From Chrysomallon squamiferum (taxonomy: Eukaryota; Mollusca; Gastropoda; Neomphalida; Peltospiridae): a DNA stretch of 64,000 nucleotides. The position numbers were made by a program, and so were the translations under genes. The stretch spans positions 31,303,250 through 31,367,249 of the forward strand of contig CM022671.1 of assembly GCA_012295275.1 (NCBI GenBank), in the 5' to 3' direction. The notes under the pieces are model-generated. The model did no database searches, was not told the origin of the DNA, and saw only the letters and a list, made by a program, of their open reading frames with translations. Of this stretch, positions 44,663 through 56,830 are shown piece by piece (positions within the stretch are counted from its first letter, which is position 1; each line of letters opens with the position of its first letter).

Positions 44663-47600
44663 ATGAGAACAAAAGAAGAGAAAGATGGAAAGAAGGGAAG
44701 AGAAGACAAAATGGAAGTTAAAGCTGGGTCTCCAAAAATTCAGAAGAAGAAAAAGGTAAAATCGGTCAACAACGTGTGCTGTGATAATGCTGACACCGAC
44801 ATGAAGGATGTCGAGAATGTTGGTAAGGATGTTGTCATGGTGCATGACACTGTCTCTGAAGATGCAATGGAACTGGGCCGATTTGTGGAAGCAGAGCAAC
44901 AAAACATTAATCCGGAAGAGAAGAGTGATGTGGATTCTGGAATCGGGTTGAGCGGGGAGAAGGATACTGGGGAGAGTGACATAAACAGCGACGAGCCAGT
45001 CAACATGAGTCTTGGATCAGAGTCACTGAGCAGCAAGAGTTTCGATAAATCTGTTTCTGTGGTAACGGAAAACTGTACGTTGCCAGCGTGCAACAGCAGT
45101 GCTTGTGTGGAAAATACAGCAGATGGTTCAAACTCAGTTCAAACGAATTGCATGCCCTCGGAAAGTTCTGCCCCAAAATCGAATTTCGAGTACATAATTG
45201 ATCAGGTGGCCAAGGGTGAAATAATAGTTTCCACACCACCCAGGAAACCACCTAAAAAGAGAATAACCGAAATGACCAAAGAAATTGAGAGTTCTGTGGA
45301 ATGTAATAATGCTGTTAAAAATTTGATTCCACTGTTGGATGATGCGACTGCAGAAATGGACCTAGATTCTACGGATGTGTCTAAAAGGACTAAAAGGACG
45401 CCTAAAAAGCGAAAATTTCATGACGAGGTTAATAACGAAAATAATAAATCAAAACCGAAGCCTGTTAAAAAGCCTCTGGCTTCCAAAACTAAAGATGACA
45501 AATCTCCAAAACCAAAAGGCGAAAAATCAGCAAAAAGCAAGAATGATAAATCTCAAAAGTCTAAGAAAGAGGATGATAAATCTAATTCAAAAGATGAATT
45601 TCAAGGTAAAAGTAACGGTAGACCTGAAGATGGTCTTGAGACAACAGAGGAAGGAGGTACTGCAGTTGCAAAAGATAAAAGTGCTCAAAGTGAGGCAGAT
45701 ATAAGTAATAAAGATGTGAAACCAAAAACGCTGGCTAAAGAGAAAAACTCTTCAAAACCGAAAAATGTTACAAAAAGTAAATCAAAGAAGAATAAAACTG
45801 TTTCCTCTGAAAATGAAAACAAAACAGAAAATTGTGCTACTGACAGTTCAAAGGAAAATGACAATGTACAGTCAGGACTTCATGATGGCAGTGACACTCA
45901 GGTTTCAACAGTTGCTATGGAAACAAAGCCTGCATCAGGAGCAAAAAAGGTTAAGAAAGCACGACCAAAGACAACAAAGGAGGTGAAAAATTCTGATTCG
46001 TCTGGAGAAAGTATTAAGCAGAATGATGGGAAAGATACCAAAACTGGAGATGACACGGTTAAAGAAAAGAAACCAAAGTCTCCAAAGAAAAGAAAATTAA
46101 AGGATGGTGTGGAAAATTCTACATGTGAAGACTCTACACCGAAAAAGAAAAAGAAAAACAGTGCAGATTCTGAAGCAAAGCAGAAAAAGTCTTCAGTTTC
46201 TGAAGGAAAGTCTAAAGATTCAGAGATAATTTCTAAAGATTCTGAAAACATTTGTAAGGATTCTGAAGACATTTCTAAAGATTCAGTGGAAATATCTAAA
46301 GATTCTGAAAATAAATCTGTAGATTCTGAGAATATTTCTGAAAATTCCAAAGAAAAATCTAAAGATTCTGAGGAAAAATCTAAAGATTCTGAGGAATTAC
46401 CTAAAGATTCTGAAGGAAAATCTAAAGATTCTGATGGTAAGCCAAAAGCAAAGAAGAAGAAACCTGCAAAGAAAGAAAATGATAAATTGCCAAATGGTGA
46501 TATATCTGAACAGATTGTTACATCTGATCATGGCGCTGAGGAACAAAATTCAGAAAATGCAGCAAAAAATAATTCTGTGACCAATTCTGTATCGTGCGAT
46601 GGAGAAGAGAAACAATCGGGAAAACCTGAAGACAGTGCAGAGGACAAGTCACCAAGTGGAAAGTCTGAAAAATCAAAGAAGTCTTTTGAAGCAATCGAGT
46701 GTCACATCTGTGGTCGAAAAGCCAAAGGAATGTCAGCTTTAAGCAGGCATTTAAGAACAGCCCATGACATTTGTAACAGGCCAGCTAAGCACAAGTGTTT
46801 TATGTGTGATTTCGATGCGGTTAAAAGGACAGTGCTAGCTAAGCACATGATTACTCACGATATTTACATGTGTGGTCGATGCGAGTTCACTTCAGATAAG
46901 TCGGAGGACCTCGAGCAACACTGCAGCGAGGAACACAAAAACATCAGCGAAGTGAAACTGTGCAAGAACTGCAATAGGTACATAAAGTGTGACGAAGTTT
47001 CACTCGAAGATCACATAAAAACGTGCCAGGGCAAAGTGCCACTGATCTGCAAAGAATGCAACAAAGAATTCAAGTACGAGTCTTCACTTCGCGTGCACGT
47101 AAACTCACACTTCCCCAATCAGCCCAAACAGTACACCTGTCCTCACTGCAGTTACCAGTCGAACTACAAAGCCAACCTTCACAAACATATCCAGAATATT
47201 CACGAGATTCGAGAGAGAAATGTTAAGTGCTTGCTTTGCGACAAAATGTTTTACAAAGACGAACACATGCGTCGGCACATGAAACTGCACTCGGAGCAGA
47301 GGCCGTTCATGTGCGAGACGTGTTGCAAGTCATTCAAGACAAGCAGTGCACTGCGGGGTCACTACGAGGTTCACAACACCACACGTCCATTTCAGTGCGA
47401 CCTTGACGGGTGCACAAAGACGTTTCGAAATGCCAAGTTTCTCAAGAGCCACAAGGAAGAATCGCATCAGTTGTCGCCCAAGAAATATCATTGTCCTGTT
47501 GAAGGTTGCAGCTTTTCATTCTTCAAAAAGAGTCACCTGAAACGCCATGAAATAACTCATACAGGTACGTAAAATTAATTTCCAAATCTTGACGTATACA

Positions 47601-48769
47601 AATGTTACCAATACTAAAAACATTACAGCAGAATATGATGATCCAGAAGATATGTTAAATTACTGCAATAGATAAGTAAAAATATTTATATAATAATTTT
47701 GACAAAAAGTGTGTTAATTAGCTCATAAATAAATTAATTAAATATTATTATTATTGGAAAGTAAAATAAAATGTTAACAACAAATAGTGTCAAATAACTT
47801 GTAAAGATAAGTAAAATAACTCGTAGATAAATAAATTAATTAGATAATATTATTGATACACAAAAAAGATTAACAGAATATGATTCAGAAGTTGTGTTAA
47901 ACAACTAACATAGATAACAATAATATTTATATAATAATTTTACCAAAAAGTTGGGATAAACTCATAGATAAACAAATTAAATAATTATTATCATTAGAAA
48001 GTAGTGTTAAGATAAGTAAAATTATTAAATAATATTACTAAAAAGTTATGATTAATAACTCATATGATGATATGGATATCTAAAATATTTTAATATTACC
48101 TACATTTTTGGTTGAATAACTCATACCTATATGTAAAATATTTAATCAATAAGATTATTAATATATAACTTGTAAATAAATTAATTAAATAATATTATTT
48201 GAAAATTGTATTAAAAGCTACTGTAGATTTTTGTAGATAAATATAAATTAATTAAATAATATTATTTTCAAAAACATCAACAAAAAAAAATCCAGTGGCT
48301 CCTGTAAATAGAAGTCTAGGCATAATGAAGTTCCAAAACAGAAAAGTCATTCATTTAAATAAAATAATTACCTAGATTATTATGATCAAAGAATAACATT
48401 AGATTTCACAGGCAAGTAAAATAACAACAGTACCAAGATCAAAAACAGCAATTAAATATTATGAAAAATGTCACACAATCACACAGATATTTGAGCCAAT
48501 CCAAAATAATAATCACAGTGATAAAAATTATTATTTATTCTATAAATATTAAATGCATCAGATAGCTAATATTAAAATCTTAGAATATTAAAACCTAGCC
48601 ATTGTATAGAAATCACTCAAAGAAAAGTTTCATTTGTTATTTGATACTATCTTAGTATTATATTCATGTAACAGTTAAATACCTGGAATATTATTATTAT
48701 TACCATCATCATCATCATCGTCATTATCAAATAAAATAACAATATCTGTAATTATTTCACACTGCTACA

Positions 48770-48814
<45 letters not shown>

Positions 48815-51800
48815 CTTGACTTACGAGTTTAATTTGTTCCATGACCAAGCTAGTATCTCAATTTGCTCATGTATCAAATCAATTTTCCCAAATGAAATTT
48901 ACTAAAATACCATTAATCCGTTCTAGCCCCCCAAAAAACATCCCATTTTTTGTAATGTGTTTTTAAATAAGAAAAAAATGTATTTATAAATGATAAATAT
49001 TGTATTAAAATAAAATAAAAGAGAATGTAAAGAAATAAACTGGAGATCAGACAAATTATTTTAACGCCTTTAGCTGAATTATAGCCTTTAACGACTCCTA
49101 CTTTAGTATGGTAAATATTGTAGAAGTACAACACTTCTACAGCCTAGCCAGGTTGACTACATGCACACCACGCTCATGTTTTTTTTATGGTTTCATGCTT
49201 TATTTCAATGGACATCATCCACTTCTTCTCAGCACTATCATTTGCACTCACTTTCTTAAGATCCATGGTCAGAAAAAAGAAATTTGCCAAAATATAGCAC
49301 AAAATATGAGCACAGCACAACAGAGATGCTTCAACAGTGATAAACACATGAAGCCAACAAGTGAGATGCAGGATGCTGGGCGGTTGTTGTGTTGTTTGTT
49401 GCTCCAACTAGTGACAGCATATCTGAAGCTCGCCTGTAACTCGGATTTTGGTTCGCAACTCAAAGCAAAAAAGTAGATCTGGTGAATAGTCATAACTCAG
49501 AAAACTCGTAAGTTGGTGCACTCATAAGTTGAGGTACCACTGCATATTGAAAGTAATAGGCTGAAATATAAATGCAAATTAAAAAATAAATTACTTTCAC
49601 ATGAGTAACAAAAACAGTAGTTGCAGATAATTTTATCAGTTAGATTATTGATCAATTCATTTTGCAGCTAATAAATTAGAAATAAATATCCTATTAATGT
49701 AAGTTTTTACAGAGCAGTTTTGAATTCAAAATACACAGAATTGTTGTAAGAAGTGTTTTAAAATATGTACAGGTCAGAAATAGTACTGCAGTCAGCTTCT
49801 ACCAACAGTAATATATGCAGGGCATAACTCCTCTGAGGCAGATTGACAGTTAAAAAAAAAAAAAATTATACAAAGATTTTCTTTATAAAATATAAATCTC
49901 TATTCTTTCAAGTCAGAGTTTCTGGGGGTCCCCAAACCCCTTGCCAAATTAGCAATTAAGTGCCTCGTTTCAAAAAGTCTAGTTATGGCCATGATTTAAA
50001 TATTCAAATTCAAATTTTGTGTACATACTCGCATGTACTCACTTAATTACACCATCCTGTATAACTGATGGTTCATTATACAGGTATGACAGTAATTAAA
50101 AAAAAATAATTAAATTTTCAAATAACTAAATGGTGTCATAAAATTCATATTTGTGTTGCTTACAAGTTTTGTTTTCAACATAAACTGCAGTAATTGAGCA
50201 TTTGTGTTAGCCATTTTGAAAAATAATTTTTATTTATTTATTTTTATTTTTATTTTTTTATTTTATTTTTGAAAAACAGATTTCAAAATTTGTATTACAG
50301 TTAGTATTCCTGACATGTTAGTACTTCATCACAACTTGGTTTATTCCCGTTTTTATTTCTGTTACTTGTATAGTGGAATGCTCTGTCTTTGGTGTGATTC
50401 CAATAAAATAGCAATTGGAAGCATAAAATAAAATGAACTAAATAGATAATAAAGATATCCTAGATAAGTGTTTCAAATAATTAGTTGATTATAATTATTA
50501 TTACCTATGTCTTTTTATGTTGTTCTTTATCATTATTATTATTAGTGTTATTATTATTATTATTATTAGTGTTATTATTATATTATTATTAACAGACATT
50601 GACATAATAAATAATTTAATTATTACCTGATCCTAAATAAAAATAATTACTATATTAATATAAGATTTTACGGAGCAGTTTTTAATTTGAAATGCATAGC
50701 ATTGTTGTAAGCTAATTAGAAATCAGGTCCTATGAAATAAATAATGTAATTTATATTGATTCAGTTACTGCTTCCTTAATGAATGACTAGATCAAAGATT
50801 GCATTACACTGGTTTCAGATGTAGGCAGAAAAATTTATTTTATAACATCATAATTATTAGATTGTGGTAATTAATCAGAAATTGTTACCATGGTTGTAGC
50901 AGAACTAAGCACTGAAATTAAAATATCAGTTCCATGATACAAGATACTGAGAAATCTATTATTGTTTTTAATTATTTTACATTGATCTCATTGTCACTTG
51001 ATTCAACAAATATTAATCTTTTAATGTTTCATATAGATAAACAGTATGAAATTTTTAATATGCATGAATTATATTTCTGTTTGAAATAAGTTGTTTATTG
51101 TGTGAAGGAATGACATTCCATCTAATAATCCTTTAGTCGGATATTTCATTTTTTGACCAAAATGGACAGGTATTTTTAATATAATTACAGACTCATGGTA
51201 TTCTGTTTTTTATTGTTGAATATATATATATATATATATATGTTTGAATTTGATATATGGTTAGGTTGTTTCTAATTTACAGTCCTTTCCTCTGTTTTTT
51301 ATAATCTTTTTTCTTTTTCTTTCTGTTTTTACAGGTGAACGTAATTACCACTGTGACTGGGAAGGCTGTGGTAAATCATTTCGTCATGCAGACAATCTCA
51401 AAGTTCATCACAGACAGCACACAAATGAGAGGCCAGTGAAATGTGACATTTGTAGTTTTACCTGTAGGCAGAAAAGCTCTCTTCACTGGCACAAGAAAAA
51501 ACACCACAATATTCAGTCGGGAGAACTGTCTGATCTGTCTTTGGACGGCAGTCACAGCAGTCACAATAATGTCAGTGAAGACGCAGAGGGCAAGAGTGTG
51601 GTCACCAATGGACCATCGTCATCTGCATCAGTCACTGCTCCAGAAACGAAGGATAAACCAAAAGAAGAGAACAAGCCAATTGATTTGTACGAGTTCAAAT
51701 CAGATGAGGAATCAGGAGATGAAGCTGGATCTATGTTCTGGAAAGACAAAGAAAGGAACAGACCAAGACCACTTCCAGTGTTTTGGGAAGTTCCAATTGT

Positions 51801-54800
51801 TGTTGAAAAGAATCCAGCTATTGCTGATGAACCACCTGTTGTTTCAGAAACAAAAGAAAAAGATGAGGAGAAACCTGAAGATTTGAAAGAAACCAAACCA
51901 GATGATGATAAGGATAAAACTGAAGAGGCTGTTGAAACAAAAGATGATGAAAAAGTTGAAGAAAAAAATGAAGTTGATAAAGAAGTGAAAGATGATAATG
52001 AAAAGGAGCAAGATTCAGCAGAACCAGAAAACAAGAAGAAAAAGAAAAAGAAGACCATTGCTGTTGTCAGTAAGAAAGCATCCAAGCCCCCATCTAAAGG
52101 ATTAAAGACTCCTAAAGCACCCAAATTGCCAAAGGCAAGCAAATCAAGTAAACCTCAAAAGACACCCAAAAGTCCAAAAGTGATGAAGTCACCAAAATCT
52201 CCTAAAGAACTGAAGAATCCAAAGTCTCCTAAAGAATTGAGAAGTCCAAAATCTCCTAAAGATTTGAGAAGTCCAAAGTCACCAAAAGATCTGAAAAGCC
52301 CCAAATCACCAAAAGGCAAACCAAAATCACCTAAAGTCACAAAATCTCAGGGTGCTAAGAAAAAGGCTGAGAAATCTGACAATAAAAAAGACACCAACAC
52401 TGAAAATGAGGGAAAGAACAGCAAAAAGAAGACTGCTCAAAGCAAGAAGAAGGTTCCTGCCAAGAAAAAAGAAGTTAAGCCAAAGGAAGATAAGTCACAG
52501 AAAGCTAAAAAGAAGAAGAAGAAGATTACAAAGGCAGCTGAATCTCCAGTGATTGAGGAGAAGATTAAGCCTGCCTCTCCTGACACTGTGACCACTGAGG
52601 CGACAGCAGAAATAGTAGCAACAGCAGAAGAACTGGATCAGGTTCCAGAGGCAGTGGTGGACCATGTCAGTGCCACAGTTGAGGTCACAAATGAAACAGA
52701 GCCTTCAAAGCTGATAGATGATGAAGACAATTCTGTCACAGCTGAAGAGGTTGCTACTGATGATATATATGAAACATCAATGTACAGTCAGTCAGAGATT
52801 AAAGAGGAAGAGATGTCACCTGGGCAGGCCCAGCAGGAAGCCATTGACAGGTCACTGGAGGAAAATCCTGTCGTTGATGATGCAGAACGGGATGGTGTAA
52901 ATGACCCTAAGAGATCCTACACACCAGGAGAAATTGCAGCAGTTGTAGGTGACCAGACAATCGATGACGAAGAACCTCGATCCTTGTCCTCAGATGATGA
53001 AGTCAGCACTGATATACCTCTTACTCCTCCACGAGCACCAGCTCCTCCACCTCCACAGAGTCCTTCTGATGAAGAGGAAGTGCAATCTCCAGGCATTACA
53101 TCAGAAGTGCCAGCTGTCCAGCCAGAAGTGGAGAGCACATCATTTCCTCCAAAAGATCAACAGAATCTGGACTTAGATGCTCAACCATTGTCACAACCAA
53201 TGTCTCAACCAATGTCTCAGCAGCCACTGTCACAACCACCGTTGTCACAGCAACCAATGTCACAGCAGCCAATGTCACAGCAGCCAATGTCACAACAGCC
53301 AATGTCACAGCAACCCATGTCACAGCAACCCATGTCTCAGCCCATGTCACAACCACAGTCTGTTGAACAACCTCATGGCAGCAATGAACCGTCAACCATT
53401 GAAACAGCTGAAGATCGACCCACGTACGAAGCTATAGCGCCAACCACTGGTGCCCCAGACGTGGACAAAGACTATCTCAACCAGTATCTTCAAGATCTGA
53501 GTGTTCAAGGCAGTGCAGCAAGAGAAGCTATGCCTGAGGAGGCTAATCGTCTACAAAGACTAGAAGACCTTGCAGAAAAGCCTCATGAGGATAGTAGAGA
53601 TCTGACGCGCCCAGCCTCTGTGACTAATAGTGTTATTCCTCACTCCAGTATGCAGCCTTTCCCAACCGATTTATCTCACAAGAGAATGGAAATTCTCACA
53701 TGTGACCGCTCCCAGGAACAGCACTATAGCAGGGACACAGCATCGGCAATGCCATCCAGGCTTCCAGAGTCTCCATACGATACTTTTGGTGCTGTTAACC
53801 CATTGCATTCTGTTACCAGGGACAATACGTTTCTTCGGTCAAATGAACCCATCTTCTCAGTTCCAACCAGTGCCACACCATTCATGCATCTCTCTCAGAG
53901 TGAAGCCATGCTTCAGAGGCAGAGGATGGCCACTCCTTTCCTATCTCAGAATGACAGGATGGCACTGAATCGTATTCCTGATACCCCACTGCGGCCATCT
54001 AATCCAGCTTTGCTTCGAAGGTCAACGACCATGCCCAGTACAGACATGTTTTCAGGTACAGCCATGGCTCAAGCCATGCCGAGAAATCCATTCACAAGCT
54101 CGTGGTCAGGTCAGGATGTTCGTCCACATCACTGGACACAACCTTCGTACTTACCAAGGGCAACCAATCCAGCTACAGCTCCGTTCTTCTCCAAAGACAA
54201 CTACCTCGCAGGACGGGAGCTCATGTTTGACCCATCACGGTCGATAACAGAGAGAAATATGTTCGCTAACTTGTCCTCCCCTCAGCCACAGAGAGATCTT
54301 ACCACAGAAACTTTCCCCACGCTGGAAAGATTTGATCTCGGTTACTTCGGAAGTCACGGCTTTTCAGGGGCCAGTTCGCTGGACTACAGCCGGACGAGTC
54401 ACGGAACAGCTCAGAAAGCTTTCGACGAGCGCTACCGACAGACAGCCGGTGCAGGAATGGGGGATTTCAGGGCCCTCCCCCAGAACTCCTCCACCGATAT
54501 GTTTGGTACGATTGGTGTAAATAGTGGTTTTAATCTCGACAAGTACATGTACCCCAGAGACCCTGTGTACCACCCTCCGCACGTGTCGGAGAACACAAAT
54601 AGTGCTTTTCTCACACACAGTACACCAACCCAGCATTCTCTGTTTGAAAGGGACTACTCACGGGGGCTGTACCCGCACCAGAACAGTCCCTACCCTTTCA
54701 TAGACGAGCGGCAGTACCCGGCAGCTGCGAAGCTCTCACACACAACTTCTCCTGCCATGACACAGGAAAGAGATTTCATGTCAAGGACAAATTCAGCAGA

Positions 54801-54867
54801 AACACCAATTCAGGATCCATATCGCATGGGTGGGATGTTGTATATGAATAGATACACGTTCGAATAG
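44663..54867 (+). CDS. Large C2H2 zinc-finger protein, 12 fingers, 2144 aa
   Basis: Two coding exons, 44663-47564 and 51335-54867, join in phase 1 within the linker HTG-ERNYHC, a canonical TGE(R) linker. Residues 1-675 are low-complexity, Lys/Ser/Asp/Glu-rich, with K-D-S-E repeats near 515-595. Residues 680-1030 hold the finger array. Fingers 1-3 are widely spaced, finger 4 is C2HC (CKNC to HIKTC), fingers 5-8 are ordinary, and 9-11 are of the C-x4-C type (CDLDGC, CPVEGC, CDWEGC). Finger 12 is [22 protein letters not shown]. The C-terminal 1100 residues are disordered: an acidic stretch, SPK repeats (about 1245-1310), PMSQ repeats (about 1585-1640) and a Ser/Pro/aromatic tail. It is probably a nuclear DNA-binding regulator. 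Finger 12 resembles the last fingers of ZFP91/ZNF653-type proteins, but I cannot name an orthologue. In-frame stops lie just before the ATG. Confidence 0.9.
46208..46437 (+). repeat. In-frame 21-bp-type repeat encoding (S)KDSE heptads
   Basis: About eleven tandem units encode variants of x-x-S-K-D-S-E: [28 protein letters not shown] and so on. At the DNA level TCTAAAGATTCTGA recurs every 21 bases. The peptide is highly charged, likely disordered, and fits casein-kinase-2-like S-D/E contexts. Confidence 0.9.
47628..48003 (+). repeat. Degenerate tandem repeat, about 246-bp period, in zinc-finger intron
   Basis: ACAGAATATGATGATCCAGA (47628) recurs as ACAGAATATGATTCAGAAG (47874). Each is followed by matching blocks AATATTTATATAATAATTTT and CTCATA-GATAAA, then GAAAGTA. 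Further partial copies containing AAATTAATTAAATAATATTA continue to about 48260. This may be an old local amplification or nested AT-rich elements. Confidence 0.6.
48772..48811. repeat. (AT)n microsatellite
   Basis: An uninterrupted AT run of about 40 bp abuts the left end of the inverted-repeat element at 48811. The expansion has probably replaced the element's outermost bases. Confidence 0.9.
48811..49542. mobile_element. Non-autonomous TIR DNA transposon in zinc-finger intron
   Basis: The left end ACCTTGACTTACGAGT (48813-48828) matches the reverse complement of the right end, ACCTCAACTTATGAGT (49535-49520). The right end extends to CAGTGGTACCTCAAC when read inward. A second inverted copy of the ACTTACGAGTTT motif sits at 49502-49513. 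Next to the left end is the region AATCCGTTCTAGCCCCCCAA, which I recall from widespread animal elements with CAGTGGTACCTC termini. The 730-bp interior has no transposase frame. The superfamily is not assigned. Confidence 0.65.
52150..52340 (+). repeat. In-frame repeat encoding [12 protein letters not shown] units
   Basis: About six tandem units of 24-30 bases encode variants of S-P-K-S-P-K-[ED]-L-[KR]. The motifs resemble the SPKK-type minor-groove-binding and CDK sites of histone H1 tails. Copies differ at synonymous positions, so this is not a recent slippage tract. Confidence 0.9.
53187..53352 (+). repeat. In-frame 15-bp minisatellite encoding (Q)QPMSQ
   Basis: About eleven units read mostly as CAGCAACCAATGTCA, giving QQPMSQ with L/P variants at the left edge. 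The uniformity of the central copies points to recent expansion, and length polymorphism is likely. Confidence 0.95.
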
Positions 54868-55598
54868 TAGAAGAATGTGTTTTGACAAAAATGTTTATTA
54901 TTCGTAAAAAGAGAAAGAAAAAGGCTATAGTATTTGTACTCTTTGTCAGATGATGTTTGTGATTAATTATATTTCACATATACAGAACATTTTTGCTGTA
55001 TGTTACATAGATGATGGATATTTCTGTTACTTATATCCCATGTTAGTGTAGGATATGTTACATATTCATCTCTTCCTCATCAATGCAATGTTGATTTATA
55101 ACATATTCAGTGGTTTTATTTGCTTATTTTATTTGAAGAAGAACGTTTTCTGTTTACAAAGTATTATTGTTAAAAGTTCTTTAAATTTTTTTCATTTAAA
55201 CGAGAAAGAAAACCTTCACTGCAGTAATGAATATTTAATAATAATAATGAAAAAATAATAATAATAATCATAGTAATAATAGTAATAATCATATTGGGGT
55301 GGGAATTTGGGGTGTTATTTTTTTTTTTTTTTTTTTTTTTAGAAACATTTGTTGTGGTAGAACCCCACCTACTCGTTCCTGCAAACTGCCAATAACTATT
55401 TTTAATTCTTCAAATGACCAAATTCAGAACTGAAAATTTGATACACTTGTCAGTTATTTTCTTACTGCAGTAATAACAACAGTGGTATTGTGAATTTTTA
55501 GTATTATTTTTTACTTTTATAATTTTTTTAAGTTTTTTGTTAGAGATCAGTTTGTATGCATTAATCAATTAATTAATTAATAATAATTACTATTATTG

Positions 55599-55630
<32 letters not shown>

Positions 55631-56451
55631 GTTATTATTATTATTATTATTTGGAGACAACTAAAAATCATCTAAAACAATATTTCAGAGTAAAAAAAAA
55701 TTCAACTTTTATTTATTTTATTTAGATTATTATGTTGGTTAAATGAATTTATCCCCTATTAAGTTAATCCCTTTGTCTTGTTGTTAATTATTATTATCTT
55801 CTCTTATTTGTGGGGTGTTGGTGCTATGATGTACTGATCAGTTGATTTAACATGGGTAGGGTTACTTCTTTTTATCTGTTTCAGATTTTTTTTTTATTAT
55901 TGTTTCAGTTTTTGTTATTATTTTTATTTTTTCATTTTTGGGGTTCATGGGGGAGGAATATGTTTCATACTGTTTTTACTGAAGCTATATATATATATTT
56001 TATAAATTATTATTTTATTATATTACTTTATTTATTCTTTTATTCTATTATTATTTATTTATCGTATTTTACCATAAATAAACATAAAAAGGTAACAGAT
56101 GTTTGTATCTCGATGTAATTTATTGCACGTTTCAGTATTGATCATCACCCATAGAAATGCTACGTAATTTATCTACAGCAATAATGTAAGGGTTTAATTT
56201 GTGTTTTTTATTATTATTATTATTATGATTATGATTATTATTAATATTTTTTTTATTATTTTTATTATTATTAGCAGTAGTAGTAGTACTTTTTTATTAT
56301 TATTTTTTTTTTTTTAATAATTTCCAGAAAAAGGATACCAAAAGAAAAATATCAAAAATGCAGCTGACTCTCTAAGATGTTTGTATTTCTTATTCTTTTT
56401 GTTCCAGTAATTTTTATTAATGTTTTTTCTCTCAATTTCATTTTATTTTTT

Positions 56452-56488
<37 letters not shown>

Positions 56489-56795
56489 TTATATATATAT
56501 ATTTTTTTTTAAATACCCTGCACAAAAAAAAAAAAAAAAAAATCTGCTTTTCTGAAAACAAAGCTGAACTTTTCATCACTTGAAAGAATTTTTTTTTAAT
56601 TCATATTCAGGGTAAATAAATTCATTATTTTAAACCTTTTTAATGATGATTACTATTAACATTTTTATTTTTATTTTTAATTTTTTTTAATTATATGCAT
56701 TTGATATTTTTATCTTGAGGATCAAAAAAATATATATGTTATGGCAGCTTAGATCTTTATTTTATTATTATGTTTTATTTGTTGATAGGGGTATA

Positions 56796-56830
<35 letters not shown>

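Noticed and set aside
49108-49476. 122-codon frame in the zinc-finger intron
   Set aside because: It lies inside the non-autonomous TIR element, with antisense frames of equal length and no transposase motif.
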